Part shown: positions 53,066-62,200 of the stretch, in pieces | Layout: each line of letters opens with the position of its first letter | How positions within the stretch are numbered: position 1 is the first letter of the stretch | Assembly: GCA_963777725.1 (NCBI GenBank) | Contig: CAVZRR010000004.1 | Span: 1 to 64,000 of the forward strand | Length of the DNA: 64,000 bases | Source: RPQJ01 sp963777725 | Lineage (GTDB): Bacteria; Pseudomonadota; Gammaproteobacteria; Steroidobacterales; Steroidobacteraceae | Direction: 5' to 3' | The notes under the pieces: generated by a model | What the model was told of the DNA's origin: nothing | Seen by the model: only the letters and a program-made list of their open reading frames with translations | Database searches by the model: none | Made by a program: the position numbers and the translations under genes

Positions 53066-53652
53066 GCCGCAGGTCGCTGTCGCGCGCCGGGGCATTTGCC
53101 GCGCTGCTGCTGGCAGCGACCGCGACGCACGCGGCCACGGCCTGGACGATCGACCCGGCGCAGAGCCGGCTCGAGTTCACGGCCACATTGGCCGGCGGCG
53201 ATTTCGACGGCGCGTTCCGACGCTTCGCGGCCGACATCGACTTCGACCCGGCCGACCTGCAGGGGAGCCGGTTTCGCGTCGAGATCGACACGACGTCGGC
53301 GGACACCGGCGACGCGGACCGGGATCTGGCGCTCAAGGGTGCCGACTTCTTCGCCGTCGAACGCTGGCCGAGTGCGCGCTTCTCGGCCGATCGCTTCGTG
53401 GCACTCGGCAACGGGCGCTTCGAGGCGCTGGGCCGGCTGACGATCCGGGACCGCTCGCGCGAGGTCCGGTTACCCTTCAGCTTCAAACCCGTCGCCGACG
53501 GCACGCGGGCCGGCCTCGCGGGCGGCACGACCATCCGTCGGCTCGACTACGGGGTCGGCCAGGGCGAGTGGCAAGATACGCAATGGCTCGGCGACGAAGT
53601 CCGGATCCGATTTACACTGCAGTTGCAGCGTCAGATAACCACATCACCGTAG
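53062..53652 (+). CDS. YceI-family periplasmic protein
   Basis: 196 residues from the GTG at 53062 (GTGA overlap with b561). The signal peptide FAALLLAATATHAATA precedes a lipocalin-like domain: WTIDPAQSRLEFTATLAGGD, SADTGDADRDLALKGADFF, FEALGRLTIRDRSREVRLPF and LDYGVGQGEWQDTQWLGDEV. It probably carries an isoprenoid such as ubiquinone for b561. Intact, unlike the paralogue across the divergent promoter. Confidence 0.9.
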   Translation: MSRRSLSRAGAFAALLLAATATHAATAWTIDPAQSRLEFTATLAGGDFDGAFRRFAADIDFDPADLQGSRFRVEIDTTSADTGDADRDLALKGADFFAVERWPSARFSADRFVALGNGRFEALGRLTIRDRSREVRLPFSFKPVADGTRAGLAGGTTIRRLDYGVGQGEWQDTQWLGDEVRIRFTLQLQRQITTSP

Positions 53653-53662
53653 GGGGTTCGCC

Positions 53663-54868
53663 ATGTCCTTCGCATCGAAGGCTCTCCACCAGCATCTGAT
53701 CATCGCGATTTCCGCAGCGCTCGCGCTCGCAGGCTGCGCGAAGAAGAAGGAAGAACCGGTCGCCGAGGCGCCCGCGGCGGCTCCGGCGGCGGCTGCGCCC
53801 GACACGACGCTCGAGGGCCAGGTCGACATCGTCGCCTGGCCCGGCTACATCGAGCGCGGCGAGACCGACAAGAACTACGACTGGGTGACCGGCTTCGAGA
53901 CGGATACCGGTTGCAAGGTCAACATCAAGACCGCCGGCACGTCCGACGAGATGGTGTCACTGATGACGCAGGGCGGCTACGACCTCGTCACGGCCTCCGG
54001 CGATGCTTCGCTGCGGCTGATCCGCGGCGGCACGGTGCAGCCGGTCGACGTTTCCCGGATCCCGAGCTACGCGAGCGTCGACGAGCGGCTGCGCGAGGCG
54101 CCGTGGCACTTCGTCGACGGCAAGCACTACGGCACGCCCTACCAGTGGGGTCCGAACGTGCTGATGTACAACACGCAGACGTTCCCGACCGCACCGACCT
54201 CGTGGTCGGTCGTGTTCGAGGAGCAGAAGCTGCCGGACGGCAAGAGCAACAAGGGTCGCATCCAGGCCTACGACGGCCCGATCTACATCGCCGACGCGGC
54301 GCTGTACCTGATGGCGACCCAGCCGGACCTCGGCATCACCGACCCGTACGAGCTGAACGAAGCACAGTACGCCGCGGCGCTCGACCTGCTGCGCAAGCAG
54401 CACCCGCTGGTGCAGCGCTACTGGCACGACGCGAACGTGCAGGTGCAGGACTTCACGACCGAAGGCATCGTCGCGTCGGGTTCCTGGCCGTTCCAGGCGA
54501 ACACGCTGGCCGCCAACAAGCAGCCGGTGGCGAGCACGGTGCCGGCGGAAGGCGCCACGGGCTGGGCCGACACGACGATGCTGGCCGCGGATGCCAAGCA
54601 CCCGAACTGCGCCTACAAGTGGATGGAGTGGTCGCTCAGCCCGAAGGTCCAGGGCGACGTCGCCGCGTGGTTCGGCTCGGTGCCCGCGGTGCCCGCCGCC
54701 TGCACCGGCAACGCGCTGCTCGGCGACACCGGCTGCGCCACGAACGGCTTCGACAACTTCGACAAGATCCACTTCTGGCGCACCCCGGAGGCGGCCTGCC
54801 CGCAGGGAACCTGCGTGCCGTACAGCCGCTGGGCCACGGATTACGTCGCGGTGATGGGCGGCCGCTAG
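53663..54868 (+). CDS. ydcS: polyamine ABC transporter substrate-binding protein (YdcS-like)
   Basis: 401 residues. The lipobox is LALAGC, followed by an Ala/Pro/Glu-rich linker (residues 24-50). The PotD/YdcS-type periplasmic fold includes VDIVAWPGYIERGETDKNYDWV, LVTASGDASLRLI, GTPYQWGPNVLMYNT and TEGIVASGSWPFQANTL. Acidic and aromatic residues line the polyamine pocket in homologues. Gene order STUV plus patD equals E. coli ydcSTUVW, which supports putrescine or spermidine as ligand. GGGGG ribosome site before the ATG. Confidence 0.92.
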   Translation: MSFASKALHQHLIIAISAALALAGCAKKKEEPVAEAPAAAPAAAAPDTTLEGQVDIVAWPGYIERGETDKNYDWVTGFETDTGCKVNIKTAGTSDEMVSLMTQGGYDLVTASGDASLRLIRGGTVQPVDVSRIPSYASVDERLREAPWHFVDGKHYGTPYQWGPNVLMYNTQTFPTAPTSWSVVFEEQKLPDGKSNKGRIQAYDGPIYIADAALYLMATQPDLGITDPYELNEAQYAAALDLLRKQHPLVQRYWHDANVQVQDFTTEGIVASGSWPFQANTLAANKQPVASTVPAEGATGWADTTMLAADAKHPNCAYKWMEWSLSPKVQGDVAAWFGSVPAVPAACTGNALLGDTGCATNGFDNFDKIHFWRTPEAACPQGTCVPYSRWATDYVAVMGGR

Positions 54869-54877
54869 CCCGCGGCG

Positions 54878-55891
54878 GTGATCGAACTCCGGGAGGTGAG
54901 CCGCGCGTTCGGCGCCGTGGTGGCGCTCGACCGCGTGTCGCTCACGATCGCGCCGGGCGAGTTCTTTGCCTTGCTCGGGCCTTCGGGCTCGGGCAAGACG
55001 ACCTGCCTGCGCCTGATCGCCGGGTTCGATCACCCCGACCACGGCCGCATCCTGCTCGACGGCGAGGACGTGACCGACGTCCCGCCGTTCGAGCGCAACG
55101 TCAATACCGTCTTCCAGGACTACGCGCTGTTCCCGCACATGAGCGTGGCGGAGAACGTCGCGTACGGGCTGCGCGTGCGCCGCGTCGGCTCGGCCGAGCG
55201 TCGCAGGCGCGCCGTCGAGATGCTCGACCTGGTGCGTCTCGGCGACTTCGGCGACCGCCGGCCAAACCAGCTGTCGGGCGGCCAGAAGCAGCGGGTGGCG
55301 CTCGCCCGCGCGTTGATCAACCAGCCCAAGGTGCTGCTGCTCGACGAGCCGCTCGGCGCGCTCGACCTGAAGCTGCGCGAGGAAATGCAGACCGAGCTCA
55401 AGGGCCTGCAGCAGCGCCTCGGCATCACGTTCGTGTTCGTGACCCACGACCAGGGTGAAGCGCTCAGCATGGCGGACCGGGTGGCCGTGTTCAGCCAGGG
55501 CCGCATCGAGCAGCTCGACACGCCGCGCGCCCTCTACACCCGGCCGCGCACGGCGTTCGTCGCGAGCTTCGTCGGCAGCGCCAACGTGGTCGCCGGCACG
55601 CTCGCCGAACGGCTCACGGGGCGTCGCGAGCCGTTCGCGATCCGGCCGGAGCTGATCGACGTGCTGCCCGCGGACGGCCCGGTGCCGGCCGGAGCGGTGA
55701 GCTGCGCCGGCACGCTCGAGGACGTGCTCTACCACGGCGCGAGCAGCCGCTGCCAGGTGCGCGTGGACGAGCAGACGGTGCTGGCGGTGGCGCGTGCCGA
55801 GTCGGCCACCCTCGTCCCGCTGCCGCCGCAAGGCTCGCGCGTGCTGCTCGCCTGGCGACCCGACAGCAGCGTGGCGCTCGAGGCGGACTGA
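54878..55891 (+). CDS. ydcT: polyamine ABC transporter ATP-binding protein (YdcT/PotA-like)
   Basis: 337 residues from a GTG. Walker A GPSGSGKTT, Q-loop VFQDYALFPHMSV, signature LSGGQKQR, Walker B VLLLDEPLGALD, switch His in VFVTHDQGEAL, and the C-terminal TOBE domain (residues 245-337). Energises uptake through the two permeases downstream. 9 nt after ydcS. Confidence 0.94.
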   Translation: MIELREVSRAFGAVVALDRVSLTIAPGEFFALLGPSGSGKTTCLRLIAGFDHPDHGRILLDGEDVTDVPPFERNVNTVFQDYALFPHMSVAENVAYGLRVRRVGSAERRRRAVEMLDLVRLGDFGDRRPNQLSGGQKQRVALARALINQPKVLLLDEPLGALDLKLREEMQTELKGLQQRLGITFVFVTHDQGEALSMADRVAVFSQGRIEQLDTPRALYTRPRTAFVASFVGSANVVAGTLAERLTGRREPFAIRPELIDVLPADGPVPAGAVSCAGTLEDVLYHGASSRCQVRVDEQTVLAVARAESATLVPLPPQGSRVLLAWRPDSSVALEAD

Positions 55892-55894
55892 GCC

Positions 55895-56803
55895 GTGCTG
55901 CGCCCCGTCGCCACGTTCTTCCACGGGCGCAACGCGTTCTACGTCGCGCTGCTGCTGCTGCCGCCGCTGCTGTGGCTCGGCACCGTGTACCTCGGCTCGC
56001 TGTTCGCGCTGCTGATGCAGAGCTTCTACGCGATCGACGAGTTCACGGCGCGCATCGTCCCCGAGTTCACGCTGGCGACCTACCGCCAGCTCGTCACGCA
56101 CCCGGCCAACGTCGACATCGTCGTGCGCACGCTCGCGATGGCCGTCGCGGTCACGATCGCCTGCGGCATCGTCGCGTTCCCGGTCGCGAACTACATGGCG
56201 CGCTACGCGGGCCCGAAGATGAAGGCGTTCTTCTACGTCGGCGTGATGCTGCCGATGTGGACCAGCTACCTGGTCAAGGTCTACGCGTGGCGGCTGATCC
56301 TCGCCAAGCAGGGCATCGTCTCGTGGGGCTTCACGAGCCTCGGCGCCCAGGGCGCGCTCGACGGCGTGCTCGCCACGCCGGTCGTCGGCGGGCCCTCGCT
56401 CGCGTCGTCGTACATCGGGATGTTCATCGTGTTCGTCTACATGTGGCTGCCGTTCATGATCCTGCCGCTCGCCGCCGCGCTCGAGCGGGTGCCGGCCTCG
56501 CTGCTGCAGGCCTCGGCGGACCTCGGCGCGCGCCCCGGCCAGACCTTCCGCAACGTCGTGCTGCCGCTCGCGTTGCCCGGCCTCGCCGCCGGTTCCGTGT
56601 TCACGTTCTCGCTGACGCTCGGCGACTACATCATCCCGAGCGTCGTCGGCGCGCCCGGCTATTTCATCGGCATGATGGTCTACCAGCAGCAGGGCACGGC
56701 CGGGAACCTGCCGCTGGCGGCGGCCTTTTCCGTCGTGCCGATCGTGCTGATCTCGCTGTACCTCACGCTCGCGAAGCGACTGGGAGCGTTCGATGCGCTC
56801 TAG
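55895..56803 (+). CDS. ydcU: polyamine ABC transporter permease (YdcU/PotB-like)
   Basis: 302 residues from a GTG 3 nt after ydcT. Six or seven membrane helices; the first follows NAFYVALLLLPPLLWLGTVY. The coupling EAA loop is LQASADLGARPGQTFRNVVLPLALP. It overlaps the start of ydcV by 11 nt. Confidence 0.93.
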   Translation: MLRPVATFFHGRNAFYVALLLLPPLLWLGTVYLGSLFALLMQSFYAIDEFTARIVPEFTLATYRQLVTHPANVDIVVRTLAMAVAVTIACGIVAFPVANYMARYAGPKMKAFFYVGVMLPMWTSYLVKVYAWRLILAKQGIVSWGFTSLGAQGALDGVLATPVVGGPSLASSYIGMFIVFVYMWLPFMILPLAAALERVPASLLQASADLGARPGQTFRNVVLPLALPGLAAGSVFTFSLTLGDYIIPSVVGAPGYFIGMMVYQQQGTAGNLPLAAAFSVVPIVLISLYLTLAKRLGAFDAL

Positions 56804-57596
56804 GAAGGACTGGAACGGCGCCTCGCTCGGACAGAAGCTGGCCGCCGCCGCCGGCCTGTTGTTCCTGCACGCGCCGGTCTGGGTGATCGTGCTCTACGCG
56901 TTCACGACCGAGGATCGCACCTACCAGTTCCCGCCGCCGGGTCTCACGCTGCACTGGTTCGAAGTCGCGTTCGCCCGCGAGGACATCTGGGCGGCGATGC
57001 GCCTCTCGCTGATGGTGGCCGCGGTCGCGACGGCGCTGGCGATCCTGCTCGGCACGCTGGCGGCGTTCGCGATGGCGCGGCGCCAGTTCGCCGGCAAGGA
57101 GTCGATCACGCTGCTGTTCGTGCTGCCGATCGCGCTGCCCGGCATCATCACCGGACTCGCGCTGCTCTCGGGCATGCGCACGCTGCGGCTGGATCCCGGC
57201 TTCTGGACCATCGTCGCGGGCCACGCGACGTTCTGCCTCGTGATCGTCTACAACAACGTCGTGGCCCGGCTGCGGCGAATTCCACCCAGCTGGGTCGAGG
57301 CGTCGATGGACCTCGGCGCCGACGGCCTGCAGACGTTCCGTTACGTGCTGCTGCCGCAGATCGCCACGGCGCTGCTCGCGGGCGGCATGCTGGCGTTCGC
57401 GCTGTCGTTCGACGAGATCATCGTCACGCTGTTCACGGCCGGGCACCAGCAGACGCTGCCGATCTGGTTCTACAGCGAACTGTTCCGGCCGCGCGAGCGG
57501 CCGATCACCAACGTCGTCGCCGTCGTCGTGATCCTGGTGACGCTGGTGCCGATCCTGCTGGCGTACTATCTGACCAAACCGGACGATCGAGGCTGA
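56793..57596 (+). CDS. ydcV: polyamine ABC transporter permease (YdcV/PotC-like)
   Basis: 267 residues, six membrane helices. The EAA loop reads VEASMDLGADGLQTFRYVLLP; the C-terminal helix is NVVAVVVILVTLVPILLAYYL. It forms the channel with YdcU. patD begins 1 nt after its stop, which binds transport to oxidation in one transcript. Confidence 0.93.
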   Translation: MRSRKDWNGASLGQKLAAAAGLLFLHAPVWVIVLYAFTTEDRTYQFPPPGLTLHWFEVAFAREDIWAAMRLSLMVAAVATALAILLGTLAAFAMARRQFAGKESITLLFVLPIALPGIITGLALLSGMRTLRLDPGFWTIVAGHATFCLVIVYNNVVARLRRIPPSWVEASMDLGADGLQTFRYVLLPQIATALLAGGMLAFALSFDEIIVTLFTAGHQQTLPIWFYSELFRPRERPITNVVAVVVILVTLVPILLAYYLTKPDDRG

Positions 57597-57597
57597 C

Positions 57598-59022
57598 ATG
57601 CAAACCAAACTGCTGATCAACGGCAAGCTCGTCGCGGGCGAGGGCCGGGTCGAGGAAGTGCTGAATCCAGCGACGGGCAAGGTGCTCGCCAAGGTCCCCG
57701 AGGCGTCGCGCGCGCAGATCAACGCGGCCGTCGAGGCAGCCGACGCAGCCTTCGACGGCTGGTCGCGCACGCCACCGAAGGACCGGGCCACGTTGCTGCT
57801 GAAGCTCGCCGATCGCATCGAGTCGGACGGCGCGGCGTTCGCGAAGATCGAATCGCAGAACTGCGGCAAGCCGTACCCGGCGGCGCTGAACGACGAGATT
57901 CCCGCCATCGCCGACGTGTTCCGGTTCTTCGCCGGCGCCTGCCGCTCGATGCCCGGGGTCGTGGCGGGCGAATACCTCGCCGGCTTCACCAGCATGATCC
58001 GCCGCGATCCGATCGGCGTCGTCGCCTCGATCGCACCGTGGAACTACCCGCTGATGATGGCGGCCTGGAAGCTCGGTCCCGCGCTCGCGGCGGGCAACTG
58101 CTGCGTGTTGAAGCCGTCGGAGCAGACGCCGCTGACCGCGCTCAAGCTGGCCGAGCTGCTGGCGGAGATCTTCCCGCCGGGCGTCGTCAACGTCGTCTGC
58201 GGTCGTGGCGCCTCGGTCGGCGCGCCGCTGACGAAGCACCCGAAGGTGCGGATGATCTCGCTGACCGGCGACGTCGCGACGGGCGGCAAGATCCTCGGCC
58301 AGTCGGCGGACGGCATCAAGCGCACGCACCTCGAACTCGGCGGCAAGGCGCCGGTGATCGTGTTCGACGACGCGGACATCGAATCGGTCGTCTCGGGCGT
58401 GCGCACGTTCGGCTACTACAACGCCGGGCAGGACTGCACGGCCGCCTGCCGCCTCTATGCGGGCGCCAAGGTCTATGACCGGCTGGTCGCCGACCTGTCG
58501 TCGGCGGTCAGCACGATCAAGACCGGCCTGCAGACGGCGAACGGCGTCGAGATGGGGCCGCTGATCAGCGCCGGGCAGCGCGATCGCGTCGCGGGTTTCG
58601 TCGCGCGCGCGAAGAAGCAGAAGCACATCGAGATCACGACAGGCGGCCGCGCGGGCTCGGGCGGCGGCTTCTTCTACGAACCGACGGTCGTGGCCGGCGC
58701 GCGACAGTCCGACGAGATCGTGCGGCGCGAGGTGTTCGGCCCGGTCGTCTCGGTGACGCGATTCAAGGACACGGACCAGGCCATCGCCTGGGCCAACGAC
58801 TCCGACTACGGGCTCGCGTCGTCCGTCTGGACGCAGGACGTCGGCAAGGCCCTGCAGGTCGCGTCACGGCTGCAGTACGGCTGCACGTGGATCAACACCC
58901 ACTTCATGCTGGTGAGCGAGATGCCGCACGGCGGCCTGAAGCGCTCGGGCTACGGCAAGGATCTCTCGGTCTACGCGCTCGAGGACTACACGGTGGTGCG
59001 CCACGTGATGGCGAAACTGTAG
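57598..59022 (+). CDS. patD: gamma-aminobutyraldehyde dehydrogenase
   Basis: 474 residues, the same as E. coli PatD (YdcW). MQTKLLINGKLVAGEG at the N-terminus, PWNYPLMMAAWKLGPALAAG, Glu in LELGGKAPVIVFDDAD and nucleophile Cys in NAGQDCTAACRLY. The DCTAAC context and position behind ydcSTUV identify it. It oxidises 4-aminobutanal from putrescine to GABA with NAD. Abuts the stop of the 2OG oxygenase gene. Confidence 0.92.
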   Translation: MQTKLLINGKLVAGEGRVEEVLNPATGKVLAKVPEASRAQINAAVEAADAAFDGWSRTPPKDRATLLLKLADRIESDGAAFAKIESQNCGKPYPAALNDEIPAIADVFRFFAGACRSMPGVVAGEYLAGFTSMIRRDPIGVVASIAPWNYPLMMAAWKLGPALAAGNCCVLKPSEQTPLTALKLAELLAEIFPPGVVNVVCGRGASVGAPLTKHPKVRMISLTGDVATGGKILGQSADGIKRTHLELGGKAPVIVFDDADIESVVSGVRTFGYYNAGQDCTAACRLYAGAKVYDRLVADLSSAVSTIKTGLQTANGVEMGPLISAGQRDRVAGFVARAKKQKHIEITTGGRAGSGGGFFYEPTVVAGARQSDEIVRREVFGPVVSVTRFKDTDQAIAWANDSDYGLASSVWTQDVGKALQVASRLQYGCTWINTHFMLVSEMPHGGLKRSGYGKDLSVYALEDYTVVRHVMAKL

Positions 59023-59754
59023 TCAGCGTTCGCGCAGCCAGCCGGTGATCGAGTAGCGGGCCCCGGAGGCCAGCGGCGTCACGTAACTGACCGAGTGCGG
59101 CTGCGGCACCCTGAGCAGGTTCAGCGCGTTGAAGGCCGGCGTGTAGCCCTCGGCCAGGTGGCCGTCCGCGTCGAGGAACTGCAACTGGCCGCCCCAGTCC
59201 GCGTGCCACGGCCGCGTGAAATTGAACACGTAGGCCGCGCGGCGCTTCTTCTCGACGACCAGGTCGTCGTGCTGGGTCAGGAAGTCGCCGGGCCGGTAGC
59301 AGGTGGCCTGCGAGTCCGCGAGCGCAATCTGCGGCGCACCGACGACGATGCGCGCGAACGCGAGGAACTCGGCCGAATTCAGGAACTCGAAGACGCGCAT
59401 CAGGTACGAGTCGAGGTTCCGCCCCGCCGCGTGCAGGTCGGCGACCGGGAAGTTCTCGTAGAAGTACGCGAAGCCCGTGCGCCCCATCGCGAGCACGGCC
59501 TGCTCGATCTCGCGCCGCTTGTCGGCCGGGATCGCCTCCCAGCCACCCGGGCCGAAGTCGTAGTGACGGCTCGTGCCGCTGACGACCCGGCTCCACGGTG
59601 TTTCCGCGACCAGCGCGCGGTGGATCCGCTCCGCGACGTCGGTCGGGAAGATGCCGGGAATGTGCGCGCGGCCGTGGCGCGCGAAGACCGCGGCGATCGC
59701 CCGTGGATCGAGGCCGGGATTGAGCCGCACGATCGGATCCGTGTCTGCCTGCAT
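59023..59754 (-). CDS. 2-oxoglutarate-Fe(II) dependent oxygenase
   Basis: 243 residues. The facial triad is visible: His and Asp in FLTQHDDLVVEKK, distal His in VPQPHSVSYVTP, and the 2-oxoglutarate-binding Arg in RYSITGWLRER at the C-terminus. The fold matches the prolyl-hydroxylase-like group (2OG-FeII_Oxy_4). Hydroxylation target is unknown. It follows putP, sharing one base (its start codon ends at the putP stop), so a proline- or amino-acid-related substrate is possible but unproven. Confidence 0.87.
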   Translation of the reverse strand: MQADTDPIVRLNPGLDPRAIAAVFARHGRAHIPGIFPTDVAERIHRALVAETPWSRVVSGTSRHYDFGPGGWEAIPADKRREIEQAVLAMGRTGFAYFYENFPVADLHAAGRNLDSYLMRVFEFLNSAEFLAFARIVVGAPQIALADSQATCYRPGDFLTQHDDLVVEKKRRAAYVFNFTRPWHADWGGQLQFLDADGHLAEGYTPAFNALNLLRVPQPHSVSYVTPLASGARYSITGWLRER

Positions 59755-61197
59755 TACTCACTCCGCCCGAGTCGGCTGACGATCCAGATCGCGAGCGTGC
59801 TCAGCACGACGCCCGGCACCATTTCGTACAGTTCGAAGATCCCGCCGTGGCCCTGCTTCCAGAGGATCACGGTCAGCCCGCCGACCAGCATGCCGGCCAG
59901 CGCGCCGTTGCGCGTCATGCGGTCCCAGTACAGCGACAGCACGATCGCCGGCCCGAACGCCGCGCCGAAGCCCGCCCAGGCCCACGCGACGAGGTCGAGC
60001 ACCTTGCTTTCCGGGTTGAGCGCGAGCAGGTACGCCAGCAACGCGATGCCGAGCACCGCGCCGCGCCCGACCCACAGCAGCTCGGCGCGGCCCGGCTCGC
60101 GCCGGAACAGGCCCTTGTAGAAATCCTCCGCAAATGCCGAGGAAGCCACCAGCAGCTGCGCCGACGCCGTGCTCATGATCGCCGCGAGGATACCGGAGAG
60201 GCACAGGCCCGCCAGCACCGGATGCAGGTGCGCCGTCGCCAGCTGAATGAAGACTTTCTCGCTGTCGGCACCCGCGAGCGGCGGCGCGATGATCGCCGCG
60301 CCGGCCAGGCCCACGACGACGGCGGCCAGCAGCACGATGATCACCCAGCCCATCGCGACCCGTCGCGCGGTGGGCATCTCGTCGGCCGAGCGGATCGCCA
60401 TGAAGCGCGCCAGGATGTGCGGCTGCCCCGGATAGCCGAGCCCCCAGGCCAGCAGCGACAGGATGCCGATCGCGCCGAGCGCCTGGCCGCCGGTCGCGGT
60501 GAACGGATCGAGCAGGGCCGGATCGCGGGCCTCGAGCGTCGCGAGCATCTCGCCGAAACCACCCGCGAGCCCGACGCCCATCGCGGCCACGAGGATCAGC
60601 GCGACGAACATCAGCGTGCCCTGCAGTACGTCCGACCAGCTGACGGCCAGGAAGCCGCCGAAGAACGTGTACGCGAGCATCACGATGCTGCCCCAGAACA
60701 TCGCGTCGTGGTAATGCATGCCGAACAGCGACTCGAACAGCCGGCCGCTCGCGACGAAGCCGGAGCTCGCATAGAACGTGAAGAACACGAGGATCAAGGC
60801 CGCGGTGATCGTGCGCAGCATGCGCGAGCGATCGGCGAAGCGGCGCTCGAAGTAATCCGGCAGCGTCAGCGAGTTGCCGAGTTGCTCGGTGCGCACCCGC
60901 AGCCGCGCGGCGACGAACTTCCAGTTCAGGTAGGTGCCGACGATCAGGCCGAGCGCGAGCCACGACTGCGTCGAACCCGGCGAGGTACGCGAGGCCCGGC
61001 AGTCCCATCAGCAGCCAGCCGCTCATGTCCGAGGCCTGCGCGCTGAAGGCCGTCACCCAGCTGCCGAGCGAGCGGCCGCCGAGGATGAAGTCGGCGAGGT
61101 TCGTCGTGCGGCGGTACGCGACGAAGCCCAGCACGAGGCAGATGCCCATGTAGACGACGATCGTCGCGATGACGACCGGCAGGTTGTTCAATGACAT
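59754..61197 (-). CDS. putP: sodium/proline symporter PutP, one apparent +1 frameshift
   Basis: Starts at the ATG 61197 (MSLNNLPVVIATIVVYMGIC). Residues 30-75 contain ADFILGGRSLGSWVTAFSAQ and SDMSGWLLMGLPGLAYLAG, the PutP signature. The frame then breaks: removing one T near 60982 joins LAG to STQSWLALGLIVGTYLNWKF and continues through the second frame to the TAA at 59754 (WLRVR-type linker, TLPDYFERRF, SAQLLVASSAFAED). Repaired length is 480 residues with about 13 helices. It imports proline with sodium. As given it is split in two. Confidence 0.87.
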
Positions 61198-61480
61198 GTG
61201 CGCAGCATCTCGCGGAGACCTGACGAGATGCAAAGGGAAATTCACAGAACCGTAATCGAAATTGATGTTGGCGGCAGGCAGTCTCGGCAATGTACGGACC
61301 GCGGCGAGGCAGCATCAGCCGACAGACGGCAGCAGGGACGGATGCGTTAAGCCCTCAATGCCGGTCCGGTCACGCCGGGGCAGGGTCACCCCCGCCCTGC
61401 CCCGGCCGCTCTTTTGCAACCATTCGCCCGGTTGCCGCATCCAATGCTCACAACCTCAATCGTTCGGGGGATCACCGCCC
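61198..61480. other. 283-bp divergent intergenic region with an orphan terminator
   Basis: No coding sequence is supported. The left half (61230-61265) is AT-rich relative to the window and may hold promoters for putP and for a plus-strand transcript. The right half contains a perfect intrinsic terminator at 61374-61415. No plus-strand gene precedes it. Confidence 0.6.
61374..61415 (+). terminator. intrinsic terminator ahead of the DUF4097 gene
   Basis: GCCGGGGCAGGG (61374-61385) and CCCTGCCCCGGC (61395-61406) form a perfect 12-bp stem with a 9-nt loop, followed by CGCTCTTTT. Orientation is plus, because the minus-strand product lacks a U-run. It lies 66 bp upstream of the DUF4097 start and would end a short leader or small RNA begun after 61198. 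Confidence 0.7.
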
Positions 61481-62191
61481 ATGACCATCCGTCGCGGATC
61501 CATGCTCGTCATCGCGTTCCTGCTCGCATCGCCGGGAACGGCAGCTGCCTTGGGCTCGGACTGCAAGTTCACTGCCGACCGCACCGCAAGCCTCGACACA
61601 CGCGGCGTCGAGCGTGTCGAGATCTTCGCGCGTGCCGGTGAACTGACCGTCAAGCCGGCGACGGGTACGATGCTGTCCGCCTCGGGCCGCGCCTGCGCGT
61701 CGAACGAGAAGTACCTCGAGCAGACACAGGTCAAGCTGCGGCGGGAAGGCAACGTGCTCCAGGTCCAGGTCCAGGTTCCCGAGGACATGCAAGGCATCGG
61801 CATCTTCTACGCCTCGCTCGACCTGGACGTTGCACTGCCCGCGACGCTGCCGGTCGAGATCACGGATTCGAGTGGCGACATGACGCTCGAAGGCGTGCGC
61901 GTGACGCGTGTGCTCGACAGTTCAGGGGACATCCTTGCCAGGGGCTTGCCCGGCGACGTAGAGATCGAGGACAGCTCGGGCGACATCAGCGTGCTGGACC
62001 AGGCCGGGGCCCTGCGCATTTCCGACAGTTCCGGGGACATCGTGGTGCGGGGCGCCCGCGAAGTGCTGATCCCGCGCGACAGCTCGGGCGATATCCGCAT
62101 CGAACAGATCTCGGGCAGCGTGCGGATCGAGCAGGACTCGAGCGGCCAGGTCCGCGTCTCGAGTGTCCAGGGCACCGTGAAAATACCCTGA
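61481..62191 (+). CDS. DUF4097-type secreted repeat protein
   Basis: 236 residues with a signal peptide (MLVIAFLLASPGTAAALG). The mature protein carries DSSGD at residues 129, 146, 164, 182 and 200, and DSSGQ at 219, an interval of 17-19 residues, each followed by a hydrophobic beta-strand. This predicts a right-handed beta-solenoid with one turn per repeat, as in DUF4097 adhesin-like proteins. Function is unknown, presumably cell envelope. Possibly subject to the terminator just upstream. Confidence 0.82.
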   Translation: MTIRRGSMLVIAFLLASPGTAAALGSDCKFTADRTASLDTRGVERVEIFARAGELTVKPATGTMLSASGRACASNEKYLEQTQVKLRREGNVLQVQVQVPEDMQGIGIFYASLDLDVALPATLPVEITDSSGDMTLEGVRVTRVLDSSGDILARGLPGDVEIEDSSGDISVLDQAGALRISDSSGDIVVRGAREVLIPRDSSGDIRIEQISGSVRIEQDSSGQVRVSSVQGTVKIP

Positions 62192-62200
62192 CGCGGCGTT

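Noticed and set aside
61986..62200. C-terminal extension of the fructosamine kinase-like protein antisense to the DUF4097 gene
   Set aside because: The extension is Arg/Cys/Pro-rich noise; a TAG one frame away at 62201-62203 gives the normal family length.
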